This document shows positions 31,077 to 40,824 of a stretch of DNA of 64,000 nucleotides, piece after piece. The stretch spans positions 1 to 64,000 of the forward strand of contig NZ_BBIV01000021.1 in assembly GCF_000730665.1 (NCBI RefSeq). Direction: 5' to 3'. The position numbers were made by a program, and so were the translations under genes. Position 1 is the first letter of the stretch, and each line of letters begins with the position of its first letter. The stretch is from Pseudomonas plecoglossicida NBRC 103162 = DSM 15088 (GTDB lineage Bacteria; Pseudomonadota; Gammaproteobacteria; Pseudomonadales; Pseudomonadaceae). A model generated the notes under the pieces. That model saw only the letters and a program-made list of their open reading frames with translations, was not told the DNA's origin and searched no databases.

Positions 31077-34000
31077 ATGAATTTCAGGAAACTCGGGCTG
31101 ACGCTGTCAGGCGGCGGCGGCAAGGGCGCTTATCAGATCGGCGTCTGGCAGGCCCTGCGCGACCTGGGCCTGGACAGCCAGTTGAGCGCCATCTCCGGCA
31201 GCTCGGTCGGCGGCCTCAATGGCGCCATGTTCGCCCAAGGCAAGCTCGACCAGGCCAAGGCCATGTGGCTGAACATCGAAAGCCGCAACATGCTGTCCTT
31301 GCAGGACGTGCCGGGGTTGACGTCGCGCCTGGCGCTGCTGACCGCCAGCGGCATCATCTCGCCGGTGCTCAGCCACTTCCTCAGCACCAAGGGCTTCTTC
31401 AAGCAGGATGGCCTGAGCAGCATGATCGCCGAAGGCCTGGACGCTGGCCGGCTGGCGAGCTCGGCGCTGCCGTTGACCGTGGCGCTGCACAATTGCGCCG
31501 CCAACCGCGTCGACTACCTCTCGGTACGCGATACCCACACCGCCGCGCACATGCTGCTGGGCACTGCTGCACTGCCGCTGATCTTCGACGAGGTCACGAT
31601 CGGCGACAGTACCTATACCGATGGTGGCTTCTACTGGGGGCTGCCGCACAAGCAGGTCGACAACACGCCGATCCGCCCGCTGATCGAGGCCGGCTGCGAC
31701 ACGATCCTGGTGGTGTACCTGTCGCCCGACGACTTGAGTATCGACCCGCGGCATTACCCTGGCGTGCGCATCGTGCCGATCGTGCCGGCCAATAGCCTGG
31801 GTGGGGTCAGCGCGACGCTCGACTTCTCCAACGAAGGTGCCGCAAGACGCATGGAACAGGGCTATGCCGACGCCCTGCAGGTCCTGCGCCACCTGCAACT
31901 GTTCCTCGACAACGAGGCCCAGTACCAGGCCCTCTGGGAACGCGCCCGGCTGGCCGCCGAACACGAGCGCACGCTCAACGACAGGCTCGGTGACATGGAC
32001 CGCGCGCACAGCCAGGTCATTGCCGATGTCCAGCACTTCGACCGGCAAATTCGCCAGGACGCTTTCAACCAGACACTCGACCTGGCGGACGACGATGCCC
32101 CGTGCGCCCTCGAACACCTGGCGCTGGACAACGCTGCGCTGCTGGCGGACATCGAGCGGGAGCAACTGATCACTGCCGTCGACGGTTTCCTGGCGCAGAA
32201 CAGCAACAACCGCCGGGCGGTCGAAACCTCGGTACTGGATGCCCTCGCCACCTTGTCCCCGGTCAGCGGACGCGCCACTCACCTGCGCGAGCAGGGGCTG
32301 CTTTCCCGGTTCATGGGCGCCATCACCGGCGGCAACCAGCGACTGGCCGCCGAGAACGACCGCGACCTGGCGCAGGCCCAATTCGCCGCCTTGCGCCTGA
32401 TCGCAGCCGTTCAGGAAAAAGGCGCGATCACCCTGGAGTTCGCCTGTACCTTGCACAACCGCCTCAATGGCGCGTATGTCGAACTCGAGCGCCTCGGCGC
32501 GCGTCACAACGATGACCTGCGTCGCGTCTACCGCTCCCTGGCAGGTGTCTACTGCAAGCTGCGCGAGCGCCTGAACGCACACGAAAGTCGCCTCGACGCG
32601 CTGGAACGCACCAGCCGCCTGCACGATTGGATGTTGCACCCGAACAGGCCTCATCTAGGCGGCAAAGCGCTCAGCGAATTGCCTCCTGCCGTACGCCTGA
32701 GCTGCCTGGCCAACGATTTCTTCCGCCTTACCGACGGCCAGTGGACAGTCCGCGAGCTCTGCAGCCTCAAGGAAATGTGCCTGCGTGTCGGGCTGGACCA
32801 GGCCCACCCTGTCCAGCTCGAAGGGTTCTGCACCCAATTGAGCCAGCATTCGACCTGCCTGCAGGCGCTTACTCAAGGCCTGGCCGCGCCGCCCCAAGCG
32901 ACCCCGCTCAACCCGACGGCACGCTGGTTGCTCGACCTGCGCGCAGGTACCGCACCGACGGAACCGGAAAATGCACTGGCCAGCTGGGGTTACCACGCGG
33001 CAACCACGCTACCGGCCTGGGACTTCCTCGCCGAGCTGCTCTATCACCTCCAATCCGCAGGATTCACGGTGGTGCGCAGCAGCGACCTGACGCGCTACAA
33101 AACACGCTGGCTGGAGCACCTGCAGGTCCTCGACGACCTGCTGGGCGAGAACATCCTGCCCCGGCATTTTGCCGCAGAGGTCAATGCACTGCGCCAGCAG
33201 ATCACCGGCTTCCACCTCAAGGTTCCCTTGATCGGCAAGTTCAGCGTGGGCAAGTCGACCCTGCTCAACTGCTGGCTGGGCGAGGAAATCCAGAAGCACG
33301 ACCTGGGCGCCTGCACCAGCCTGGCCACCGAGTTCCACTACGCCGACGCGGGCGCGGAAAAACTGGTGATCCACTGGCTGGAGGACGTCCACACCGGGCA
33401 GGTGCGCCGCGAGGAAAAACCGCTCTCGGCCTACGCCGCGTTGCTGGCCGATCCCCGCACGAACGCCCGGCCGCCGTTGTTCATCGAACTGCACCTGTGC
33501 CGCAGCGCACTCGCCCGCCACCCTGACCTGGTGCTGGTGGACACGCCCGGCCTGGGCTCCAATGACGGTCAGCACGAACGCGCGCTGCAGCAGTACATTG
33601 GCGAGGCCGTCTCGTGCATTCTTTGCGTCACTCGCCTCAGTCAGGTCGGTGTCGACGAACGTGCCTTCGTCGCTCGCCAGCGATCCCTGGGCCAGGAATT
33701 TTCCCTGCTGGTCTGCCAGGAGGCGCTGAACAGCCGACAAGGGCGTGAAAGCCTGCGCCGCTCCCTGGCCGAGCAGGCCGGCCTGGACCCCAGCCAGCCG
33801 ACTCGTGGCTGCTCGGCGCGCGAGGGTGACCTGAGTGGTTTCGAGGACCTGCTCGCCGGCCTCGAGACCCACAAGGCAGCCTTGTTCCATCAGCGTTTCG
33901 CCAACCAGGTCAAGGCGCTGCTGAGCCAGGCCGAACACCTGATCCGCCAGCAGCTGGCAACCGATACGGGTGCCCAGCAGCTGCTCGAACAGAAGAAAGC

Positions 34001-34787
34001 CATCGACAAGCGCATGGCCAGGCTGGAAGAAGACCACCTGGACGAACAGGATCATCTCCTGCGCGACTGCCGAGGTGCCGTCAGCCAACAGGTGCTGGCC
34101 ACCGTCAACAGCTACCTGCGCAGCCGTCGTCCGGCCTACAAGCAGATGCTGCTGGCAGGCCAAGGCATTGGCCCGCTGCTCACCGCCGATGCCCGCAACG
34201 CTTGCCAACTGGCCATCGAGCAGACCCTGACGCCGCGCCTGAAGGAGGCCTGCCAGCGGTTGGGCAGTCATGTCGAATTCGGTGCTTTCGAAGGGCCGCA
34301 GCTGACCGGCGACGGTCCGGACGGGATGGAGCCCGAGTCTGGTTTCAGCGCATCCGGTGCTGGAGCCGGGGCAGCGGCCGGGGCTGCCATCGGTACCATG
34401 GTCCCGGTGATCGGCACCCTGGTCGGCGGCCTGGTCGGCGGCGCCCTCGGCGCGATCGCCTCACGCGCCAGCAAGGACAGCGAAGCCGAAGGCAAAGCCA
34501 ATGAAGCGATCGAGTCGGTCATCCGCCAGTTGCAAGGCGTGATCCCCGAGACGCTCGACACGCATGCTCGCCAGTTCCTCGACGCGATGCACGAGCGATT
34601 GACCGCGCAATTGGCGGCGCAACGGGAAAACCTCGAGCGCATCGAACAGCAACTGACTGCAGACGCCGAGCACAGGCAGCAGGTTCGGCAAAAGGCCGAG
34701 CAGGCACTGGACAGCGTCGCATCGCTGCTCGCCCCCGACAGCCAGCAGCAACCCCTGCCTGCGGAGGCTTGCGCCGATGTCGCTTGA
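31077..34787 (+). CDS. Patatin-like phospholipase fused to a dynamin-like GTPase
   Basis: The 1236-residue protein joins two membrane-active modules. Residues 5-270 are a patatin phospholipase with oxyanion loop GGGGKG (12-17), nucleophile Ser43 in GSSVG and catalytic Asp182 in DGG, so it looks active. A long helical middle follows. The GTPase domain has G1 GKFSVGKST (720-728) and G3 DTPG (822-825), but the expected N/TKxD is replaced by CQEA. A Gly/Ala-rich hydrophobic stretch at 1094-1132 resembles a dynamin membrane paddle, and a coiled coil ends the chain. It overlaps the next gene by 11 bases. Function is inferred as GTP-gated lipid hydrolysis. Confidence 0.88.
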   Translation: MNFRKLGLTLSGGGGKGAYQIGVWQALRDLGLDSQLSAISGSSVGGLNGAMFAQGKLDQAKAMWLNIESRNMLSLQDVPGLTSRLALLTASGIISPVLSHFLSTKGFFKQDGLSSMIAEGLDAGRLASSALPLTVALHNCAANRVDYLSVRDTHTAAHMLLGTAALPLIFDEVTIGDSTYTDGGFYWGLPHKQVDNTPIRPLIEAGCDTILVVYLSPDDLSIDPRHYPGVRIVPIVPANSLGGVSATLDFSNEGAARRMEQGYADALQVLRHLQLFLDNEAQYQALWERARLAAEHERTLNDRLGDMDRAHSQVIADVQHFDRQIRQDAFNQTLDLADDDAPCALEHLALDNAALLADIEREQLITAVDGFLAQNSNNRRAVETSVLDALATLSPVSGRATHLREQGLLSRFMGAITGGNQRLAAENDRDLAQAQFAALRLIAAVQEKGAITLEFACTLHNRLNGAYVELERLGARHNDDLRRVYRSLAGVYCKLRERLNAHESRLDALERTSRLHDWMLHPNRPHLGGKALSELPPAVRLSCLANDFFRLTDGQWTVRELCSLKEMCLRVGLDQAHPVQLEGFCTQLSQHSTCLQALTQGLAAPPQATPLNPTARWLLDLRAGTAPTEPENALASWGYHAATTLPAWDFLAELLYHLQSAGFTVVRSSDLTRYKTRWLEHLQVLDDLLGENILPRHFAAEVNALRQQITGFHLKVPLIGKFSVGKSTLLNCWLGEEIQKHDLGACTSLATEFHYADAGAEKLVIHWLEDVHTGQVRREEKPLSAYAALLADPRTNARPPLFIELHLCRSALARHPDLVLVDTPGLGSNDGQHERALQQYIGEAVSCILCVTRLSQVGVDERAFVARQRSLGQEFSLLVCQEALNSRQGRESLRRSLAEQAGLDPSQPTRGCSAREGDLSGFEDLLAGLETHKAALFHQRFANQVKALLSQAEHLIRQQLATDTGAQQLLEQKKAIDKRMARLEEDHLDEQDHLLRDCRGAVSQQVLATVNSYLRSRRPAYKQMLLAGQGIGPLLTADARNACQLAIEQTLTPRLKEACQRLGSHVEFGAFEGPQLTGDGPDGMEPESGFSASGAGAGAAAGAAIGTMVPVIGTLVGGLVGGALGAIASRASKDSEAEGKANEAIESVIRQLQGVIPETLDTHARQFLDAMHERLTAQLAAQRENLERIEQQLTADAEHRQQVRQKAEQALDSVASLLAPDSQQQPLPAEACADVA

Positions 34788-36834
34788 TTTCAGCTTCTCC
34801 CTCGAAGAGCTGGAGGCCGCGCAAGCGGCCACCGGCAACCCTTACCTGAATGACCCTGGCAAAGGCTTGCAACTGATTGCCAGCCTGGTCGGAAAGCCAA
34901 AGCGGGCGTTGCAACAGCACCTGCCCGCTGCCCTGCATCAACTGATCCACGAACGCTTCATCGCGCTCGCCTCCAAGGGTAGCTATCCCGGTGAAGCCCA
35001 AGCCTTGCGCGAGCTGCAGGCGCTTGAAGCGTCACTGGAAAACCTTGCCCTGTTTCCCGACCTGGCCAACAAGACCGTGGTCGGCGTCGGTGGTGGTTTC
35101 AGTGCCGGCAAGTCTCGCCTGCTCAACACCTTGCTCGGCGTCGACCTGCTGCCGGAGTCGCTCGAGCCGACCACGGCGATTCCCAGCTTCATCTGCCAGG
35201 GCGAAGACGGCATCGTTGCGCTCAATACCTTCAACCAGAAGATCGGCCTGAACCGCGATGGCCTGCAGGCCATCACCCATGCGTTCACCAGCCAGTACCG
35301 GGACAGCCTCGACGAAGCGTTCGGCTTTGCCCATGTACTCAAGCTGTTGATGCTGCACTGCGCTCGCTTCGCCTGGCGCAACCTGGCGTTCCTCGACACG
35401 CCGGGCTACAGCAAGGCTGATGCCCAGGATAGCGAGCAGGCCGATGAAACCGTCGCCCTCAGGCAACTGACCGAAGCCGACCATGTGATGTGGCTGATCA
35501 GCGCCAAGAACGGCTCGATTCGCCAGGACGACCTGGCATTCCTGCGCAGCCTCGACCATCCCAGGCCGATCTTCTTCGTCGTCACCCAGGCAGACCTGGT
35601 TTGCAGCACCGCGATCGACACCATTCTCGAACGTACCGCGCAAGCGATCGAGGCTTCCGGCATTGCCTGCGCCGGGCTGATGGCCTGGGCGGCGCCACTG
35701 GGGGACGAACAGGGTGCGCAGGTTGCCGGCGATGACATTCGCGCCTGGCTCGACAAGCTCGACGCTGCGCCCAAGTACACCCACCACCGGCGCACGTGCG
35801 AACGTGTGCTGGACGGCTACATCCGTCACAACCAGGAAAACCTTGCCGCCAACCGCAAGCACCTGACGCTGTTCAATACCTTGCTGCCCTTGCAGGGCTC
35901 GCTGCCGCCAGGCGAACAGGCAACCCTCAAGGCGCTGCTGCAGGAACAACGTAGCCAGCAGAAAGTGTTTGCCGAGCTTGTCGACAGCTTCACCGCGCTG
36001 AAGGCCGAAATGCAGGACGTGATCGCGCAGGTCATCGGTGATCTGGCCGTCGATGCGCCTTCGATCGAAGCGCTCTACGACCAAGCCCTGGCATTCCATG
36101 AAGAGGGCGATTACGCGTCAGCGGCGACTTGCTTCGAACAGGCGGCAGAATTGGGATATGCCGATGCGCAGTTCCAGCTTGGCGTCTGTCACGAGCTGGG
36201 CCAAGGCGTTGCCGCCGACGAACGCCTCGCCGCCGAGTGGTACCGCAAGGCCAAGAACCAAGGTCATGTCGAGGCCCAGTTCTACCTGGGCGTCTGCTAC
36301 GAGAACGGTGTGGGCGTGCCGGAAGACATGGCAAAGGCTGTCGCCTGTTACTTGCTGGCCGCCGAGCAAGGGCACGTCGAGGCCCAGTACAACCTGGCCG
36401 TGTGCCTTTCACGTGGCACAGGAATCGCCAAGGACGACCCGCAGTCTCTGCACTGGTTTGAAACGGCTGCCAGACAAGATCATCCACAAGCCCGCTTCGT
36501 CGTCATCGACCGGGCCGCGCAACAGGGCAGGCCCGACGCACAATACGCGTTAGGGGTGCTCTACGAAAAAGGCCTGGGGGTTGCACAGGACCTGGAAAGC
36601 GCTATCGCGGCCTATCGCAAGGCGGCCGAGGGCGGGCATGCCGATGCCCAGTTCGAACTGGCTCGTCGCTACCAAGCCGGCGCGGGCGTGAGAAAAAACG
36701 CCGCACACGCCGACAGTTGGCTGAACAAGGCGGCTGCACAAAAACATGAAGGCGCGACTTCAATGCTGGCACAGCAACGCACCCGCGTGTCGCTGTGGGG
36801 CGGCCTCGGCTCATTTTCCTGGAACAAGACATGA
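34777..36834 (+). CDS. Dynamin-like GTPase with C-terminal Sel1 repeats
   Basis: The 685-residue protein has an intact GTPase core: G1 GGFSAGKS (106-113), G2 threonines in EPTTAIPS, G3 DTPG (207-210) and G4 TQAD (270-273). A helical stalk follows. From about 420 to 665 there are at least six Sel1-type repeats (for example HVEAQFYLGVCYENGVG), a protein-binding solenoid. Its first 20 residues and the whole GTPase domain closely match the gene at 39135. It overlaps both neighbours (ATG inside the previous gene, ATGA at its own end), so it is translationally coupled. Confidence 0.88.
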   Translation: MSLDFSFSLEELEAAQAATGNPYLNDPGKGLQLIASLVGKPKRALQQHLPAALHQLIHERFIALASKGSYPGEAQALRELQALEASLENLALFPDLANKTVVGVGGGFSAGKSRLLNTLLGVDLLPESLEPTTAIPSFICQGEDGIVALNTFNQKIGLNRDGLQAITHAFTSQYRDSLDEAFGFAHVLKLLMLHCARFAWRNLAFLDTPGYSKADAQDSEQADETVALRQLTEADHVMWLISAKNGSIRQDDLAFLRSLDHPRPIFFVVTQADLVCSTAIDTILERTAQAIEASGIACAGLMAWAAPLGDEQGAQVAGDDIRAWLDKLDAAPKYTHHRRTCERVLDGYIRHNQENLAANRKHLTLFNTLLPLQGSLPPGEQATLKALLQEQRSQQKVFAELVDSFTALKAEMQDVIAQVIGDLAVDAPSIEALYDQALAFHEEGDYASAATCFEQAAELGYADAQFQLGVCHELGQGVAADERLAAEWYRKAKNQGHVEAQFYLGVCYENGVGVPEDMAKAVACYLLAAEQGHVEAQYNLAVCLSRGTGIAKDDPQSLHWFETAARQDHPQARFVVIDRAAQQGRPDAQYALGVLYEKGLGVAQDLESAIAAYRKAAEGGHADAQFELARRYQAGAGVRKNAAHADSWLNKAAAQKHEGATSMLAQQRTRVSLWGGLGSFSWNKT

Positions 36835-39074
36835 CATCTCGAATGCTTTCTCTGACCTCCCTTGCCCCCCATGCCGCGGTCATCGACGCCGAACAACTCA
36901 GTGGCCTGCAGGCCCTGCTCGACGGCCTCGAGGCCAACCTCGCCGCTGCCCGCGAGCAAGACCGCAACCTGCGTATCGCCGTCGTTGGCCAGATGAAGGC
37001 CGGCAAGTCCTCGTTCCTCAATGCGGCCTTCTTCGGCCGCGACTTGCTGCCCAAGGCGGACACCCCCATGACCGCCGCGCTGACCAAGATCGTCTACGCC
37101 CCCAGGGCCAAGGCCGAGGTGGTGTTCTACAGCACCCACGACTGGGCCGACATCGAGCAGCGCGCCAATCAGTACCCCGCAGCCTATGCCGAAGCAGAAC
37201 GCATGCTCCAGGAGTCGCAGAAGACCGACGGCAGCCCGTTCGCCAAGCGGCAGCCGGCGCGCGTATATACCGCGCAGGAAATCGACAGCCACGTGCCGGA
37301 GGCCATCCGCTCCTCGCTGGAACTGGTGGAAATGGCCCGCCGGCAGGGGCTCGATGTACACGCCTACCTGGGCAAGCGCGAGGAGCTGGATGTCCCCGGC
37401 GGCGCGCAGGGCCTGGCCCATGCGCTGCAGGACTATGTCGGCAGCGGCGGACGCTTCACCGCCATCACCAAGATGTCCGTGCTGCACGTCGACGACCCGC
37501 GCCTGCAAGGGCTGGAAATCATCGATACCCCGGGCTTCAACGACCCGGTGGTTTCCCGTGGCCAGACCACCCGCAACTTCCTGGGCCAGTGCGATGTGAT
37601 CTTCCTGCTCTCGGCGGTCAGCCAGTTCCTCACCTCCTCCGACATGGCCGTGCTGCGCGAGCAGCTGCCCGAAGCCGGTATCGACGACAAGGCGGTGTTC
37701 CTGGTCGGTTCGCAGCGTGACCTGGCCCTGCGCCAGGATCGCGGCATCGCCGCCACGGCCAGCAAGCTCGCCGAACGGGCACCGCTGGACAAACAGGCTG
37801 CGCTGCGAACCGGTGCGATGCTGCAGTTGCTGGACAAGAAGATGACCGAGCAGGCCAGCCTGACGCTGGGCGCGCAAATCGCCCAACCGGGCCTGGACAA
37901 CAAGACCCGGCACATCCTCCGCGCCGTGCAGAAATCCGCACCTCGCTTCATCTCCAGCTGGGCCTGGCTGGTCGCCGAACACTTTGATGATCTATGCGAA
38001 GACGACCTGGAACAGCTCGACAAGCTCTGCACCGCCACCGGTTTTGCCTTTGAGCCGGCCAGCCTGCGCCAGCTCTCCAACATTCCGGCGTTGCTTGACG
38101 AGATCCTAGCCCAACGCGAACGCAAGGCGGTCCTGATCGCCAGCAAGGAGCGAGAGCTGATCGAAGGCGTACAGACAGGCTCGCGCGAACGTCTGAAACA
38201 GATCGACCAGAATCTGCAGGTGCGCGAGGAGCAGATAAGCAAAGGCGACATCGGCGCGTTGCAGCGAACCGAGCAGGACATGCTCAAGCGCATGCAAGGC
38301 GGCAGAGCGCGCCTGGAAGGCGTGTTCGACGAGCAGGCGGTCAAGGCCAGCCAGCAGTTCGCCCTGCTCAAGACCGATATTCGCGATCTGGCACGCAAAT
38401 ACTCGAGGGTGGAGGTGATCAAGGAAACACGAACCGAGACCTACACCGTCTCGACGTCCAAATGGTACAACCCCTTCTCCTGGGGGAATGAAGAAACCCG
38501 CTACCGCGATGTGGTAACCGCCTACGCCAGCGCCCAGGACGCCATCGAACAGGTGCAGGATTTCGCCGTGCAGACCACCCGGTCCCTGCAGAAGGCCATC
38601 ATCGACTGCGTCAATCTCGATCGGCTGCGTAGTGATGTCGGCGTCGCTGCGATGTCGCTGTTCGACACCAGCAACGCCGACTTCGATGCCGAGTTGATGC
38701 TGGCAGAAGTGAACAAGAGCCTGCGCCGCATCACCATCCCGGATGGCAGCTTCGGCAACAAGGACTACAGCCAGAGGATCGTCAGTTCGTTCGGCAGCAA
38801 TCGCGTCTCGGAAAGCCAGATCGACGGCCTCAAGGGAGCCCAGCGCGAGGCCGTGGCGGCGATCATTGACGACCTCGAAAGCGAAGTGAATGCCAAGGTC
38901 GAAGCCATCGAGGACAAGCTCGACACCACCGGCCGGACCTTCGTCGAAAATATGAGCCGGGACATCCAGGAGAGCTTGACCCGCCTGCGCGAAGATATCG
39001 CCAACAAGGCGCAGCGCAGCACGCAGATCGCTGCCGCCCGGGAGGCGGTAGCCAAGGCACTCGCCGCGCTGTAA
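36831..39074 (+). CDS. Dynamin-like GTPase
   Basis: The 747-residue protein has G1 GQMKAGKS (53-60), threonines in the switch region (TPMTAALT) and G3 DTPG (232-235). Instead of NKxD it has SQRD. The rest is mostly helical with long heptad-like coiled coils (about 415-530 and 640-740), as in bacterial dynamin-like proteins. I chose ATG 36831 because it forms ATGA with the preceding stop; an alternative ATG is at 36843. It probably works with its neighbours in one membrane-bound assembly. Confidence 0.88.
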   Translation: MTSRMLSLTSLAPHAAVIDAEQLSGLQALLDGLEANLAAAREQDRNLRIAVVGQMKAGKSSFLNAAFFGRDLLPKADTPMTAALTKIVYAPRAKAEVVFYSTHDWADIEQRANQYPAAYAEAERMLQESQKTDGSPFAKRQPARVYTAQEIDSHVPEAIRSSLELVEMARRQGLDVHAYLGKREELDVPGGAQGLAHALQDYVGSGGRFTAITKMSVLHVDDPRLQGLEIIDTPGFNDPVVSRGQTTRNFLGQCDVIFLLSAVSQFLTSSDMAVLREQLPEAGIDDKAVFLVGSQRDLALRQDRGIAATASKLAERAPLDKQAALRTGAMLQLLDKKMTEQASLTLGAQIAQPGLDNKTRHILRAVQKSAPRFISSWAWLVAEHFDDLCEDDLEQLDKLCTATGFAFEPASLRQLSNIPALLDEILAQRERKAVLIASKERELIEGVQTGSRERLKQIDQNLQVREEQISKGDIGALQRTEQDMLKRMQGGRARLEGVFDEQAVKASQQFALLKTDIRDLARKYSRVEVIKETRTETYTVSTSKWYNPFSWGNEETRYRDVVTAYASAQDAIEQVQDFAVQTTRSLQKAIIDCVNLDRLRSDVGVAAMSLFDTSNADFDAELMLAEVNKSLRRITIPDGSFGNKDYSQRIVSSFGSNRVSESQIDGLKGAQREAVAAIIDDLESEVNAKVEAIEDKLDTTGRTFVENMSRDIQESLTRLREDIANKAQRSTQIAAAREAVAKALAAL

Positions 39075-39134
39075 TGGCGGCGAGTCACGTACATTCCATT
39101 CGAGCCCGTTGCCAACACAACAGAAGACCCGTAA

Positions 39135-40724
39135 ATGTCCCTTGATTTCAGCTCTTCCCTGGAAGAACTGGAGGCCGCCGAAGCCGAGACTGCCAACCCC
39201 TACCTGGCAGATCCGGCACGGGGACTGGAGCTGATCACCCGTCTGATCGCCCAGCCCCAGGGCACCGCCCCCAGCGAGCAGCGCCAGCACTTGCACCGTT
39301 TGCACCAGTTGATCCACCAGAGCTTCGTCAACCTCGCGGCGCGTGACGACTACCCGGCCGAAGCACAAGCGTACCGCGCGCTGCTGGCGCTGGAGCAGTC
39401 GCTGGAGGACCTGGTCGCGTTTCCCACGCTGGCCAACAAGACGGTCATCGGCGTGGGCGGCGGCTTCAGTGCGGGCAAGTCGCGCTTTCTCAACAGCCTG
39501 CTGTGCGTCAATGTGCTGCCCGAGTCGCTCGAACCCACCACTGCGATTCCCAGCTACATCGTGCAGGGCCAGCATGAGCGCATCATCGCGTTGAACAGCT
39601 TCACCCGGGAGATCCCCCTCGATCGCAGCGCGCTGCAGGCAATCACCCATGCCTTCCAGAAGCATTACCAGCAGACCGCCAACGTCGAGGTCGGTTTCGC
39701 CCATGTCCTGCGCCTGCTGATGATCCACTTGCCCGGCCTCTGGCAGCGCCTGGCCTTTCTCGACACGCCCGGCTACAGCAAGGCCGACCGCCTTGACGCC
39801 GCGCACAGCGATGCGCAGATCGCCCAGCGCCAGCTCGCCGAAGCCGACCATGTCATCTGGCTGCTCAGCGCCAAGAATGGCTCGATCCGCCGCGACGACC
39901 TGGAGTTCCTGCGCACGCTCAAGCATCCCAAGCCGATCTTCTTCGTCGTTACCCAGGCCGACCTTGTCAGTCGCTCGCAACTTCCGATGATTCTCGACAG
40001 TACAGCGCGCAAACTCGACGAAGCCGGCATCGTCCGCGCCGGGCTGATGGCCTGGGCCGCGCCGCCGGGCACGCTCAATGGCCAGCACATTGCCGGCGAT
40101 GACGCCCGTGCCTGGCTGGACATGCTCAACAGCCAACCCAAGCGCACCCAGAAGCGCCTGGCTTGCGCACGGGTGCTGGATGCGATCATCGCCCACAACA
40201 GCACCGCGGCTACCAGCAACCGTGAGCAGCTGGCGGCCATGAACGAACTGATGATCATCGCCGACGATTTGCCCCAGGCACGACGTGAGACCCTCAGGCT
40301 GCAAATCGAACGCTTGCGCCATGACCAGCGTCGCCTGCTGGAAATGGTCGGGGCTTTCGGCGACCTCAAGCAGCAGATGCTCGAGACGATCACCCGTATC
40401 GTTGGCGGTGTCGCGGAAGACGAAGAGGTGCAGCGTCAGCACGTATTGATGTACAGGCTTCGGCGTGACTGGCTGAGTCGCCCGCTGGTCATCGGCGAAC
40501 ACTTCGAGGTCCGGGTGCTGGCAAGCAAATCGCAGAGCAAGAAAGTCATCGTCGAATTCGGTGACGGGATAGCCTCCACCGGCTTGAGTTTCAGCATGAT
40601 CCGCGGCGGCTTGCGCATCGACCCCGAGATACTGGTCAAGGGCAGTCTGCTGCACGGTGAGGTACGCTTCATGGACCACGAGCATGTGACCTTGGCGATC
40701 AGCGATCCGCTCGCCGCGGATTGA
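39135..40724 (+). CDS. Dynamin-like GTPase, paralogue of the Sel1-repeat protein
   Basis: The 529-residue protein carries G1 GGFSAGKS (109-116), G3 DTPG (210-213) and G4 TQAD (273-276). It is clearly a paralogue of the 34777 gene over about the first 430 residues, starting with the same MSLDFS..SLEELEAA. In place of the Sel1 repeats it ends in about 90 residues of predicted beta structure (VIGEHFEVRVLASKSQSKKV onwards) that I do not recognise. It starts 60 bases after the previous gene on the same strand. Confidence 0.87.
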   Translation: MSLDFSSSLEELEAAEAETANPYLADPARGLELITRLIAQPQGTAPSEQRQHLHRLHQLIHQSFVNLAARDDYPAEAQAYRALLALEQSLEDLVAFPTLANKTVIGVGGGFSAGKSRFLNSLLCVNVLPESLEPTTAIPSYIVQGQHERIIALNSFTREIPLDRSALQAITHAFQKHYQQTANVEVGFAHVLRLLMIHLPGLWQRLAFLDTPGYSKADRLDAAHSDAQIAQRQLAEADHVIWLLSAKNGSIRRDDLEFLRTLKHPKPIFFVVTQADLVSRSQLPMILDSTARKLDEAGIVRAGLMAWAAPPGTLNGQHIAGDDARAWLDMLNSQPKRTQKRLACARVLDAIIAHNSTAATSNREQLAAMNELMIIADDLPQARRETLRLQIERLRHDQRRLLEMVGAFGDLKQQMLETITRIVGGVAEDEEVQRQHVLMYRLRRDWLSRPLVIGEHFEVRVLASKSQSKKVIVEFGDGIASTGLSFSMIRGGLRIDPEILVKGSLLHGEVRFMDHEHVTLAISDPLAAD

Positions 40725-40824
40725 GCGTTGTGGCCGGGCTTTTTCACCTCTGGATTGAGTGATAGCCTATTGCCACAAACCGCCCTGTAGACACGCGCTT
40801 CAACGCTCGAGGAATTCTTTGGAA

